Source: Bacteroidota bacterium (GTDB taxonomy: Bacteria > Bacteroidota > Bacteroidia > Chitinophagales > Chitinophagaceae). Taken from it: DNA of 64,000 bases. Below are positions 56,601 to 64,000 of the stretch, piece after piece. Every line of letters begins with the position of its first letter. The stretch's first letter is position 1. Both the position numbers and the translations under genes were made by a program. The stretch covers positions 40,365 through 104,364 of the forward strand of contig JAFDXI010000124.1 in NCBI GenBank assembly GCA_018268035.1. Direction: 5' to 3'. Below the pieces are notes generated by a model that saw nothing but the letters and a program-made list of their open reading frames with translations, had not been told where the DNA came from and ran no database searches.

Positions 56601-56964
56601 TCCGTGCGGTTTCTTTTACAACAGCAAAAGCTTCTGGCAGGATTTCATTAAGCGCTTCTTCTATTTTTTTATCCCTGTCTTTTTTTAGTTCATCAGCTTC
56701 TTTGTAAAGCACATCCCGCTTTTGCATTTCTTCTTCTGGTAAAGCATCTGCTTCCGCCTTTTTTGCAGCAATCTCTGCGTCTATTTCTTTTAAATGATCT
56801 TGTATCCTTTGTTTAAATTCCGGGGTCTTATTACGTAATTGATCATTGGTTAAGGATTGATATTGTGCAAAAAAGCTATTGATTTTCTCTATCTGGGGAG
56901 TAATTTTCTTTACATCTTTTTCACTCTTGTTGCCACCTAAAATTTTATTTATAATATTGAGCAT
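53635..56964 (-). CDS. secA: Preprotein translocase ATPase SecA
   Basis: The 1,109-residue motor drives secretory proteins through SecYEG. The Walker A motif GEGKT is at 195-199. [80 protein letters not shown] and [28 protein letters not shown] all match SecA. The protein ends in a zinc-binding SEC-C motif ([15 protein letters not shown]). It is longer than E. coli SecA (901 aa) because of a charged insert near 60-105 and others, common in Bacteroidota. It is monocistronic with a good terminator. Confidence 0.97.
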   Translation of the reverse strand: MLNIINKILGGNKSEKDVKKITPQIEKINSFFAQYQSLTNDQLRNKTPEFKQRIQDHLKEIDAEIAAKKAEADALPEEEMQKRDVLYKEADELKKDRDKKIEEALNEILPEAFAVVKETARRFTENTEIISTATQHDRDLSIRKDYITIDGEQSVYKNSWTAGGSVITWNMVHYDVQLIGGIVLHQGKIAEMSTGEGKTLVSTLPAYLNALASEGVHIVTVNDYLAKRDSEWNGTIFEWLGLTVDCIDKHQPNTEARRNAYLADITYGTNNEFGFDYLRDNMVHTPDEMVQRKHHYAMVDEVDSVLIDDARTPLIISGPVGKDDTTQQFFELKPRIEKLVEVQKRNVNQFLNEAKKKIGEGNDDPKDGGLALYRAFRGLPKNTALIKFLSEPGIRVKMQKTENHYLADQEKEMHKVDEELYFYIDEKNNSVELTDKGIHLITKSGEDPNFFILPDIGTELAAVDNDTSLDHDKKLHKKEAILNEYAVKADRIHTVRQLLKAYTLFEKDDEYVVLDGAVKIVDEQTGRIMEGRRYSDGLHQAIEAKENVKIEAASQTYATVTLQNYFRMYHKLAGMTGTAETEASELWDIYKLDVVSIPTNVPCIRKDQEDLVYKTKREKYKAVIDIIEEMRNNGRPVLVGTTSVEVSELLSRMLQQKKIQHNVLNAKQHAREAQVVAEAGLAGNVTIATNMAGRGTDIKLGPGVKEAGGLGIIGTERHESRRVDRQLRGRAGRQGDPGSSQFFVSLEDDLMRMFGSERIAKVMDFAGYKEGEVIQHSMVTKSIERAQKKVEENNFGIRKRLLEYDDVMNKQRTVIYTKRNHALFGERLALDIDNSFYDVADGLVNTFKDNNDFEGFRLETIVNLGLDTDIKPEEFEKQDAQKVAQRLYEEAIANYQEKRKALAVTALPVFKNIRDTQGAQIQNVAVPFSDGRKGIQVIVNLDKVLQTNGAELANMLERNVTLSLIDDAWKEHLRAMDDLKQSVQTAYYEQKDPLVIYKGEAFNLFSQMNGEVSSSIVGFLSHAELPVQQNQNAPIREGREQKTDMSKMRANKQQVESAGQDYGANENDYYDPSTQVKQEPVRVGPKVGRNDPCPCGSGKKYKNCHGREE

Positions 56965-57154
56965 AATTAATTAATTAAAAAATTGCCTGGTTGTCGGTTT
57001 TGGAAGATATTTATTTTCAAAAATTGTGCTTATTGCTTGCTAAAGCCAAACTGTCAGTCTTTTTGGGCCGCAATTTAATACTTTAGCTTTCGCAATAAAA
57101 TTTCAGAACTAACGTATATTATAGAATTACCAAAATTTAACTAAACTGTTGTTT

Positions 57155-58801
57155 ATGAAAAAGACTATTTCATTTTTATTATTTGGATTTTTAGCATTAC
57201 AGCTTAACGCACAAACATCGGGCAGAATTGAAGGTTTAAGAGATGCCTGGGGAACTTCTTTTGATTATATTGGGGCAATAAAAGATAACAAACCCAATGG
57301 TCTTGGAGTGGCTATATATTCTAATAATAGTGCATTAAAATATGCGGGTTATTTTGTCAATGGCCAGTTCAGCGGCAAAGGTGTTTTACAATTTGAAAGT
57401 GGAAACTTTTTAAGTGGCACTTGGAAAAATGGTTTATTGGATGGGCAAGGCACCGATCTGATGTCATCAGGCAATTTGTATGTAGGAAATTTTTCCGGAG
57501 GCAAACGAAATGGAAGTGGCATATTGTTGTATGCCGACAAAAGTATTTTAGAAGGGAGCTTTAAAGATGATGCATTTGATGGACGATGTATTTATATAGA
57601 TTCTGTCTCAAATACTATAAGCGATAATATTTATGTGAATGGTGTAAAAAATGGTTCAGGTTATCAATATGAAGTTGATTCCAAAACTTTATATGAAGGT
57701 AATTGGACTGATGGTAAATGGACTGGTAGCGGAACTGCAAGCTTTAATAGCTTTCTAAAAAGCCAAAATATGTATGGTGAAAAGACCAGTAATCAAATAA
57801 TTATGGGGTTAATTGACAGGAACAATAACAGCCTGATGCAGGACACAGGGTTTTTTAATAATCTCGAGACAGGCTATCATTATTTTGGTAAATATGATAA
57901 AGGTTATTTGGCAGATGGAGTTACTCTGGGTGATTCTTCCAGGTTTATCGGAAAGAAAAATGAAGATGGCGCTTATGGTTATTGCTCGGTATATAAAACA
58001 GGGAAGAATTATTTTGAAGGGAACTATGTGAAAGATTATTTGCAGGGCAAAAACTGTCTTGTAATTGGTGTAGCTAAGCCTACAATATATTATGGTGATA
58101 TAGATGATCAGGGCGGCTATACAGGTAAAGGATGGTATGCAAATTCAAATAATGATCTTTATTCCGGCGATTTTAATGATGGTAGTTTTACAGGTAATGG
58201 ATATTTTGTCTTCAAAAATGGTAAAACAATAAAAGGCTCATTTAAAAATGGAATACCTGTGAATATTGTTTCATTTACTGATGAAAACGGGAATGCTATT
58301 TCTTTAAAGCCCAAAACTTTCTCAGAAGCTTTAAGTATCGTTGTCAATGAATATTCCAATGACTACAATGCTTTTAAACTTGATTATGCCGATTCAGTTG
58401 AATATTCTTTAGATGATTACATGGATACGTATGAAAGCTTTATTACTTTTCCTAAAGCAATAGAACAAGATGTTATCTTATATACCTGGGATAATGAGCT
58501 GATGTATCATGTCAATTTTTATAAAGGGACAAGCTATACTGATGCCGCTGCAAAATATAATGAATTATGTAAACAGATTGCCGGCGCTTCATTGAACTTA
58601 AGCAGGAGCAAGACACCAGTAACTTTAACTGGTAATATCATTGCTCCTTCAGAAAATGAATCCACGCATAGCTCATTTGGCCTGAATAATTATAGTACAA
58701 TATCTGACGACTTTAAGGTTTCTGCTGAGTTAGAATACATTAGCGATACTGGTGAATACAAAGTAAACCTGATTGCAGGTGATGTAAATCTGGAAGATTA
58801 A
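57155..58801 (+). CDS. Secreted MORN-repeat protein
   Basis: From the ATG at 57155 the protein has 548 residues (the earlier in-frame TTG is an artefact). A signal peptide (MKKTISFLLFGFLALQLNAQ) is followed by about ten MORN-type repeats in two blocks. Examples are YAGYFVNGQFSGKGVLQF, LSGTWKNGLLDGQGTDLM, YVGNFSGGKRNGSGILLY, YEGNWTDGKWTGSGTASF, YSGDFNDGSFTGNGYFVF and IKGSFKNGIP. The last 170 residues (from about 375) are a different, mixed alpha/beta domain I do not recognise. MORN repeats form elongated beta ribbons that bind lipids or proteins. Export implies a periplasmic or surface role. A hairpin terminator follows. Confidence 0.83.
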   Translation: MKKTISFLLFGFLALQLNAQTSGRIEGLRDAWGTSFDYIGAIKDNKPNGLGVAIYSNNSALKYAGYFVNGQFSGKGVLQFESGNFLSGTWKNGLLDGQGTDLMSSGNLYVGNFSGGKRNGSGILLYADKSILEGSFKDDAFDGRCIYIDSVSNTISDNIYVNGVKNGSGYQYEVDSKTLYEGNWTDGKWTGSGTASFNSFLKSQNMYGEKTSNQIIMGLIDRNNNSLMQDTGFFNNLETGYHYFGKYDKGYLADGVTLGDSSRFIGKKNEDGAYGYCSVYKTGKNYFEGNYVKDYLQGKNCLVIGVAKPTIYYGDIDDQGGYTGKGWYANSNNDLYSGDFNDGSFTGNGYFVFKNGKTIKGSFKNGIPVNIVSFTDENGNAISLKPKTFSEALSIVVNEYSNDYNAFKLDYADSVEYSLDDYMDTYESFITFPKAIEQDVILYTWDNELMYHVNFYKGTSYTDAAAKYNELCKQIAGASLNLSRSKTPVTLTGNIIAPSENESTHSSFGLNNYSTISDDFKVSAELEYISDTGEYKVNLIAGDVNLED

Positions 58802-58872
58802 TGTGTAGGATATTATTCACATTTCTTAAATAACTTACGGGGGGATAATCTGGAAACTTGCACTTATTCCCT

Positions 58873-58880
58873 TACCTTCG
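58873..58880 (+). promoter_or_regulatory. Putative atpG -7 element
   Basis: TACCTTCG, one mismatch from TAnnTTTG. It overlaps the left arm of the hairpin at 58877-58910. Predicted mRNA start is near 58887, inside the loop. Confidence 0.35.
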
Positions 58881-58917
58881 CGCCGAAAAATTTGGGTTTT
58901 CCGGCGCGAAATTTTTT
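58877..58917 (+). terminator. Rho-independent terminator of the MORN gene, overlapping the atpG promoter region
   Basis: A perfect 9-bp GC-rich stem, TTCGCGCCG (58877-58885) with CGGCGCGAA (58902-58910), extendable by A/T pairs in the loop, is followed by A and six T. It lies 76 bp after the MORN gene and 59 bp before atpG. Confidence 0.7.
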
Positions 58918-58968
58918 ATATGCCTTTTTGCCCCGGTTGTCCCGATTATCGAATATTAAAAAATACAA

Positions 58969-59850
58969 ATGCCAGGTCAGTTAAAAGAGGTTCGTAACCG
59001 TATTACTTCAGTTCAAAGTACACAGCAGATAACCAAAGCCATGAAAATGGTGAGTGCTGCAAAACTACGTCGTGCACAGGATGCCATTTTGCAAATGCGT
59101 CCTTACGCCAGAAAATTGCAGGAAATGCTCAGCAATATTGTCAGCAATATGGAAGGTGGCACAGATATGAAACTTGCAGAAGAAAGAACTGTAGAAAAAG
59201 TCTTGATGATAGTTATTACCAGTGACCGTGGTTTAGCCGGTGCATACAATACCAATATTATCAAGCTGGCAAAGCAAACAATGACAGAGAAATACAGCAG
59301 CCAATTAAGTAAAGGGAATATTACTGTTTGGGGCATTGGGAAAAAGGGTTATGAAAGTTTTTCTAAAGCAGGATTCCCAACCAGTGCTGCATATAAAGAT
59401 ATTTTCATTAACCTGAAGTTTGAAAACGTGCAGGCGGCATCAGTAGCGGCAATGAAAGCTTTTGAAAATAAAGAATTTGATGCAGTTGAATTGGTGTATA
59501 GCGAATTTAAAAATGCTGCGACTCAGCGTTTTGTTGTTGAACAATTTTTGCCTATACCTAAAGTCCAAAAAAAGGATGGCGCTAAAAAAGCAGACTTTAT
59601 TTTTGAACCCGATAAAGAGGGGTTGATAGCTGAACTGATGCCTAAAATCCTGAATACACAATTATATAAAGCTGTATTAGATGCTAATGCCAGTGAACAT
59701 GGCGCCCGAATGACAGCAATGGATAAGGCCAGCGACAATGCCAATGAGTTATTGAAATCATTGCGTATTTCGTATAACCGTGCAAGGCAGGCAGCTATCA
59801 CTACCGAACTTACAGAAATTGTTAGTGGTGCAGCAGCATTAAAAGGATAA
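58969..59850 (+). CDS. atpG: ATP synthase F1 gamma subunit
   Basis: The 293-residue protein is a full-length F1 gamma subunit. The N-terminal helix (MPGQLKEVRNRITSVQSTQQITKAMKMVSAAKLRRAQDAI) and C-terminal helix (HGARMTAMDKASDNANELLKSLRISYNRARQAAITTELTEIVSGAAAL) form the rotating shaft. The middle is the usual Rossmann-like domain, with VITSDRGLAGAYNTNIIK. No other atp gene is in the window: a MORN gene precedes it and scpB follows after 96 bp. The gamma gene is thus detached here from at least its immediate usual partners atpA and atpD. Confidence 0.97.
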   Translation: MPGQLKEVRNRITSVQSTQQITKAMKMVSAAKLRRAQDAILQMRPYARKLQEMLSNIVSNMEGGTDMKLAEERTVEKVLMIVITSDRGLAGAYNTNIIKLAKQTMTEKYSSQLSKGNITVWGIGKKGYESFSKAGFPTSAAYKDIFINLKFENVQAASVAAMKAFENKEFDAVELVYSEFKNAATQRFVVEQFLPIPKVQKKDGAKKADFIFEPDKEGLIAELMPKILNTQLYKAVLDANASEHGARMTAMDKASDNANELLKSLRISYNRARQAAITTELTEIVSGAAALKG

Positions 59851-59946
59851 GCTACCTGCAATCTGTTATACCATCATCAATAACTTTTATTTTAAAGGCA
59901 TTCAAAACATCCATCAATATTAAATTCCATTTTAAGGGTTAAATGC

Positions 59947-60690
59947 ATGGAGCTAAGTACCATCATTCCACATATTGAAGCGCTAATTTTTGCCAGTGAG
60001 AAGCCTTTGACTTCACTGGAAATTGTTGAGTTGATCAACAATGCATTTGCATTTTTGGAAGAACGCATTATGCTTGACCAGGTGGAAAGTTGTATCGAAG
60101 GTATTCGTGAAAAATACCAGTCAGAATTTTATCCCTTTGAAGTAAAAGAAAGTGGAGGTGGCTGGCAGTTCCTTACCAAAAAAGATTTTCATAAAACCGT
60201 TGCTCAACTAAATGGAGATAGGTTCCTGAAACGTTTGTCAACTGCCGCTATGGAGACATTGGCAATTATTGCTTATAAAAGCCCTATAACAAAAGGTGAG
60301 ATAGAAAGCATACGTGGTGTCAACAGCGATTATAGTATCCAGAAACTCCTCGAAAAAGAATTGATTGTTATCACCGGACGAAAGGAACATCAGCCGGGGA
60401 AACCTTTGGTCTATGCAACATCAAAAAGTTTCATGGATTATTTTGGTATCAACTCTGCAGATGACCTACCAAAAATCAAAGAAGTGCTGGCGGAACAACT
60501 GGTTCAGCCTACTGTTGTTAGCGGAGATGATTTTAAATCGCAGGAAACGATTGATGAAGAAAATATAATAGAAGATACTGCGACAATTCCGGGCGATGAA
60601 AACACTGAAAATACTTATAGTGATCAGGTTGTAAGCGATGAGATAAATAATGCTGATGCCAATATTGAAAATGGAGATGAAGAAAATTAG
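59947..60690 (+). CDS. scpB: Segregation and condensation protein B
   Basis: The 247-residue protein has the two winged-helix domains of ScpB: IIPHIEALIFASEKPLTSLEIVELIN at the start, then KRLSTAAMETLAIIAYKSPITKGEIESIRGVNSDYSIQKLLEKELIVITGRKEHQPGKPLVYATSKSFMDYFGI. This is the SMC-ScpAB kleisin-associated subunit of condensin, used in chromosome folding. An acidic tail of about 65 residues (from about 180, rich in Glu, Asp and Asn) extends beyond the conserved part. scpA is not adjacent. A short gap from atpG leaves co-transcription possible. Confidence 0.94.
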   Translation: MELSTIIPHIEALIFASEKPLTSLEIVELINNAFAFLEERIMLDQVESCIEGIREKYQSEFYPFEVKESGGGWQFLTKKDFHKTVAQLNGDRFLKRLSTAAMETLAIIAYKSPITKGEIESIRGVNSDYSIQKLLEKELIVITGRKEHQPGKPLVYATSKSFMDYFGINSADDLPKIKEVLAEQLVQPTVVSGDDFKSQETIDEENIIEDTATIPGDENTENTYSDQVVSDEINNADANIENGDEEN

Positions 60691-60819
60691 ATTGATGATA
60701 ATTCCTAATCCATCGCAATTATATTTTAAAGATTAATACAACACCAACTTTAGAGAAACTTTTTCTAAAGAAAAAAGCCATTCTAATAATTCGGAAATCT
60801 TATCCTTATTTTGCGCATT

Positions 60820-62037
60820 ATGTCGCAACATCTGAGCAAGGAACAACTGATTGAAGCAGCTGAAAAATTTGGCACACCGCTGTATGTTTATCATGCTGAA
60901 AAAATTGAAGAACAGGTAAATGATTTGGATAAAGCATTTAAGGAATGTAATGCAAGATTTTTTTATGCCTGCAAAGCTTTAAGCAATATCAACATACTAA
61001 AGTTAATGCACCAACTTGGCACCGGCCTCGATTGCGTAAGCATCCACGAAGTAAAGCTGGGATTGAAAGCCGGATTTACTCCTGATAAAATTTTATTTAC
61101 ACCCAATTGTGTTGACTTTGAAGAATTAGAGGCCGGAAAGCAATTAGGCATTCATTTGAACATTGATAACATTTCCATGTTGGAACGTTTTGGTAATAAA
61201 TATGGAAATGCTTATCCGATTTTTATAAGACTGAACCCGCATATAATGGCAGGTGGAAATTTTAAAATTTCAACAGGTCATGTGGATAGTAAGTTTGGGA
61301 TTTCCATTCACCAGATGCGGCATATTGAACGCATTGTAAAAAGTACGAACCTGAATGTTGCAGGACTGCACATGCATACAGGCAGCGAAATAAAAGATAC
61401 CAATGTATTTCTTGCAGGTCTTGATGTGATGTTTGAAATGGTACGTCATTTTGAAACAGTAAAATATATTGATTTAGGCAGCGGGTTTAAGGTGCCTTAT
61501 TATAAAGATGATGTAAGAACAGACGTGCATGACCTTGGGAAAAAACTTGCTGCAGCATTTCTTAAATTTGAAAAGGAGAGTGGTCGTAAAATGGAGATAT
61601 GGTTTGAGCCCGGAAAGTTTTTAGTGAGTGAAGCAGGCTATTTTATTGTGAAAGCAAATGTGGTGAAACAAACAACTGCAACAGTTTTTGCAGGTGTCAA
61701 CAGTGGCTTTAATCATTTGATAAGGCCCATGTTTTATGAGGCCTATCACCGCATTGAAAATATCAGTAATCCAAAAGGTGCAGAGCGTATTTATACAGTG
61801 GTAGGGAATATTTGCGAAACCGATACGTTTGCCTGGGACCGTAAAATAAATGAAGTGCGGGAAGAAGATTATCTTGTATTTTATAACGCCGGCGCTTATG
61901 GTTTTGAAATGAGCAGTAATTTTAATTCAAGATTAAAACCTGCTGAAATATTATTTAAAAATGGCAAAATGCATTTGATAAGGAAACGGGATGTGTTTGA
62001 TGATTTGTTGCGCAACCAGGTGGAGATTGATTTGTAA
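60820..62037 (+). CDS. lysA: Diaminopimelate decarboxylase
   Basis: From the ATG at 60820 the enzyme has 405 residues (a TTG three codons earlier is less likely). It decarboxylates meso-diaminopimelate to lysine with PLP. The Schiff-base lysine is K52 in FFYACKALSN. GLHMHTGSEI, DLGSGFKVPYY, WFEPGKFLVSEAGYF, VGNICETDTFAWDR and FYNAGAYGFEMSSNFN are the PLP-phosphate and substrate blocks of fold-type III decarboxylases. The CETD and GAYG segments favour diaminopimelate over ornithine or arginine. It is monocistronic by spacing. Confidence 0.93.
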   Translation: MSQHLSKEQLIEAAEKFGTPLYVYHAEKIEEQVNDLDKAFKECNARFFYACKALSNINILKLMHQLGTGLDCVSIHEVKLGLKAGFTPDKILFTPNCVDFEELEAGKQLGIHLNIDNISMLERFGNKYGNAYPIFIRLNPHIMAGGNFKISTGHVDSKFGISIHQMRHIERIVKSTNLNVAGLHMHTGSEIKDTNVFLAGLDVMFEMVRHFETVKYIDLGSGFKVPYYKDDVRTDVHDLGKKLAAAFLKFEKESGRKMEIWFEPGKFLVSEAGYFIVKANVVKQTTATVFAGVNSGFNHLIRPMFYEAYHRIENISNPKGAERIYTVVGNICETDTFAWDRKINEVREEDYLVFYNAGAYGFEMSSNFNSRLKPAEILFKNGKMHLIRKRDVFDDLLRNQVEIDL

Positions 62038-62164
62038 AAATTGGTAAGGAATATTTTGTAAGTAATTATTGAAAAATTTGTTTTGCGGGTATGATAAAAT
62101 AGTAACTACTGACAATTGGGAAGAGAATTTAAATACCATATTGATAAAATTAAACTTCCTTGAC

Positions 62165-62170
62165 AGGAGG
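62165..62170 (+). promoter_or_regulatory. Strong Shine-Dalgarno sequence (AGGAGG)
   Basis: AGGAGG lies 8 nt before the ATG at 62179, the classical optimum. Shine-Dalgarno sequences are scarce in this window and in the Bacteroidota, so this one stands out. Confidence 0.7.
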
Positions 62171-62178
62171 GACGTTTT

Positions 62179-63000
62179 ATGATAGAAATAAAAAATGTAC
62201 ATAAGAGTTTTGGCGATAAAGTGATTTTGGAAGATATCAGCGGAGTGATGGAAACCGGTAAATGCAATTTAATTATCGGCGCCAGTGGTAGCGGTAAAAC
62301 AGTGCTGACAAAATGCATGGTTGGCCTGTTCACACCTGATAGCGGTGAAATTTTTTATGATGGCCATAACATGCTTGAAATGGATCGGGAAGAACGCACT
62401 TCTTTGCGCCAGCAGATAGGCATGCTCTTCCAGGGTTCTGCATTATTTGACTCAATGACAGTGGAACAGAATATCATTTTTACACTTGATATGTTTTCAA
62501 ATATGAGTAGTAAGGATAAAAAGAAACGTGTGAATGAAGTATTGGAAAAAGTGGAATTGTCCGGTTCAAATAATAAATTCCCTTCTGAGATAAGCGGCGG
62601 CATGAAAAAAAGAGTGGGCATTGCAAGAGCTATTGTATTAAACCCGAAATATCTTTTTTGTGATGAACCCAACAGCGGGCTTGACCCGCAAACTTCACTT
62701 GTAATTGATAAGCTGATTAAATCCATCACTGCTGAATACAACATCACTACAATTGTTGTGACGCATGACATGAACAGCGTGATGGAAATTGGCGATAATA
62801 TTATCTATCTCTATAAAGGCAAAAAAGAGTGGGAAGGATCGAAGGATGATATTATTTACAGCAAGAATGAAAAACTCAATGACTTCATTTTTGCTTCAGA
62901 ATTTTTACAAGGAGCCAAAGCTGTTCGTATGCTCGAAGCTGAAGGTAAGATTGATAAAGTGACGGATATTGGAAAAATTATTGACGAAAAGGATAACTGA
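62179..63000 (+). CDS. ABC transporter ATP-binding protein, MlaF-type
   Basis: The 273-residue protein is a complete ATPase subunit: Walker A GASGSGKT (34-41), Q-loop QIGMLFQGSALFDSMTVEQN, signature EISGGMKKRVGIARAI, Walker B YLFCDEPNSGLDP and His-switch TTIVVTHDMNSV. The LFQGSALFDSMTV and PNSGLDP variants fit the MlaF (lipid-transport, MCE-associated) group. The C-terminal 50 residues extend past the core and are charged. Its permease (MlaE) and MCE partner are not within 1 kb either side, which is unusual for this family. It has an exceptionally good ribosome-binding site. Confidence 0.88.
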   Translation: MIEIKNVHKSFGDKVILEDISGVMETGKCNLIIGASGSGKTVLTKCMVGLFTPDSGEIFYDGHNMLEMDREERTSLRQQIGMLFQGSALFDSMTVEQNIIFTLDMFSNMSSKDKKKRVNEVLEKVELSGSNNKFPSEISGGMKKRVGIARAIVLNPKYLFCDEPNSGLDPQTSLVIDKLIKSITAEYNITTIVVTHDMNSVMEIGDNIIYLYKGKKEWEGSKDDIIYSKNEKLNDFIFASEFLQGAKAVRMLEAEGKIDKVTDIGKIIDEKDN

Positions 63001-63035
63001 TATAATTGTACTAACGATAAAACTGAAAAATATTT

Positions 63036-63689
63036 TTACCTGCTGACTGCTTTTAATTGACTTATAGTTTGTAATGGATCTTTTGAACTAAAAACTGTAT
63101 TGCCTGCTACCAGGATATCCGCACCTGCATTTACTAAAGAAGACGCATTTTCTACTGTTACACCGCCATCTACTTCAATTAAAACATCGAGTTTTCTTTC
63201 ATCAATCATCTTTCTCAAAGCACTTACTTTTTCCAGGGAATGTTGAATGAATTTCTGGCCGCCAAAGCCGGGGTTGACAGTCATGATGAGCACATGGTGT
63301 AAATCTGCAAGGATATCTTCTAATAAAAAAACAGGTGTGTGTGGATTGATGGCTACAGCAGGTTTCATACCTAATTCTTTTATCTGTTGGATATTCCGGT
63401 GCAGGTTGGGGCACACTTCATAATGCACGATGATGCTGTCTGCACCTGCTTTTTTAAAAGCAGGTACAAGGTTCTCTGGTGTTTCAATCATTAAGTGCAC
63501 ATCACAGAATTTTGTAATGACTTTTTTCACCTGCTCAATTACAGGTATTCCAAAACTGATATTCGGTACAAACTGCCCATCCATAACATCTAAATGCAGC
63601 CAGTCTGCTTCGCTGGAGTTAACCATTTTACATTCTTCTTCGAGCTTTAAAAAATTAGCGGCTAATAATGATGGTGCAACGATGGGCAT
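63036..63689 (-). CDS. rpe: Ribulose-phosphate 3-epimerase
   Basis: The 217-residue TIM barrel interconverts ribulose 5-phosphate and xylulose 5-phosphate in the pentose phosphate pathway. Metal ligands and catalytic acids are in place: H32 and D34 in WLHLDVMDGQFVPNISFG, the His of DVHLMIETP, then MTVNPGFGGQKFI and VLIEVDGGVTVENA with the catalytic Asp, closing with GADILVAGNTVFSS. Length and motifs are standard. It is convergent with the MlaF-type ATPase gene and divergent from the edge gene. Confidence 0.96.
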   Translation of the reverse strand: MPIVAPSLLAANFLKLEEECKMVNSSEADWLHLDVMDGQFVPNISFGIPVIEQVKKVITKFCDVHLMIETPENLVPAFKKAGADSIIVHYEVCPNLHRNIQQIKELGMKPAVAINPHTPVFLLEDILADLHHVLIMTVNPGFGGQKFIQHSLEKVSALRKMIDERKLDVLIEVDGGVTVENASSLVNAGADILVAGNTVFSSKDPLQTISQLKAVSR

Positions 63690-63839
63690 GTTTTATTTTT
63701 TTTTAAATGCTTTGTATATATGTTTTGCAAAATCAAAATAAACATACAAAATATTACCGGCAAATTGTTTTCGCATCAGCAAATATTTAGCAAAAAAAAT
63801 GTATCTTCGAAGACCATTCTAAACTTTAAGTTAATCTCT

Positions 63840-64000
63840 ATGAAATATTTTTATGCAATCCTTTTATTACAATTTTTCTGGGGGGGGGGTAAATGCACAG
63901 GAAACTGCCGCCACCTGTAATTTATCTCAGTTATTTTGCAGCGTGGGGCCATTAGATTCTGGTATTCTTAATGTAGCAGATACGCCCTTAACGCGTACAT
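63840..64000 (+). pseudogene. Start of a secreted protein with a G10 tract in the signal peptide (partial, out of frame as read)
   Basis: The ATG at 63840 begins a signal peptide (MKYFYAILLLQFFW), then a run of ten G (63880-63889) shifts the frame and a TAA follows within ten codons. With nine G the frame continues WGGVNAQETAATCNLSQLF and on, open to the window edge; VNAQ is a typical Bacteroidota signal-peptidase site. So the gene is off with ten G and on with nine (or six or twelve). This is the form of a phase-variable contingency locus, though a homopolymer read error is an equal alternative. The rest of the protein lies beyond the window, so its family is unknown. A TATCTTCG promoter-like element is at 63802-63809. 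Confidence 0.65.

Noticed and set aside
1..64000. tRNA, rRNA, CRISPR, insertion sequence, prophage and defence-island content
   Set aside because: No cloverleaf-like sequences, direct-repeat arrays, transposase, integrase or restriction genes were seen on reading through; the content is chromosomal core with scattered accessory genes.

Overview
The window is AT-rich bacterial chromosome, most likely from a member of the Bacteroidota, probably the Chitinophagaceae or a close relative (inference). The clues are Bacteroidota-type promoters (TAnnTTTG), almost no Shine-Dalgarno sequences, and families typical of the phylum: a DUF5916 outer-membrane protein, a Tricorn protease homologue, a SecA of about 1,100 aa with SEC-C tail, a TlpA-like protein with a DUF4369-type N-terminus, rhomboids with charged tails, and lipoproteins ending LVSC or AVSC. 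It is ordinary chromosome dominated by housekeeping genes. I saw no rRNA, tRNA, CRISPR array, insertion sequence or prophage.

Layout. 0-8 kb: a LytS/LytR-type two-component pair (regulator cut by the edge), a FemAB-like acyltransferase, then a same-strand group of membrane-anchored J protein, CrtA-like monooxygenase, arginine deiminase-like enzyme and CtlX-like citrulline hydrolase, a LuxR-type regulator and a frameshifted ThuA gene. 8-21 kb: a 39-residue membrane peptide, PLP enzyme, flavoprotein, SIMPL protein, thioesterase, purA, an extremely acidic protein, pabB, lytic transglycosylase, gatA, tatA, rplS, rny. 21-34 kb: small lipoprotein, glycerate kinase plus GntP permease next to a secreted glutaminase-like protein, a DUF2975/XRE pair, the DUF5916 protein, a TonB-like gene broken by an in-frame stop, a PEP mutase-like enzyme and a Tat-exported GH125 mannosidase. 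34-43 kb: glyA, fbp, aspartate kinase, frr, a WecA-like transferase, a PpiC/SurA-type isomerase and a TlpA-like protein. 43-53 kb: rlmD, two rhomboids, two paralogous endonuclease/exonuclease/phosphatase-fold membrane proteins, and the Tricorn homologue. 53-64 kb: lipoprotein, secA, a secreted MORN-repeat protein, atpG, scpB, lysA, an MlaF-type ATPase, rpe, and the start of a secreted protein whose signal peptide is put out of frame by a run of ten G.

How the genes work together. ADI plus CtlX would convert arginine through citrulline to ornithine without carbamoyl phosphate. GntP plus glycerate kinase would import and phosphorylate a glycerate-like acid. rplS-tatA-gatA-transglycosylase forms a probable operon, as does rlmD-rhomboid-rhomboid-EEP-EEP. 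Three genes are broken as read (ThuA by a T-run frameshift, TonB-like by TAA, the edge gene by a G-run). Two of the lesions are in homopolymers, so sequencing error must be excluded before reading them as biology.
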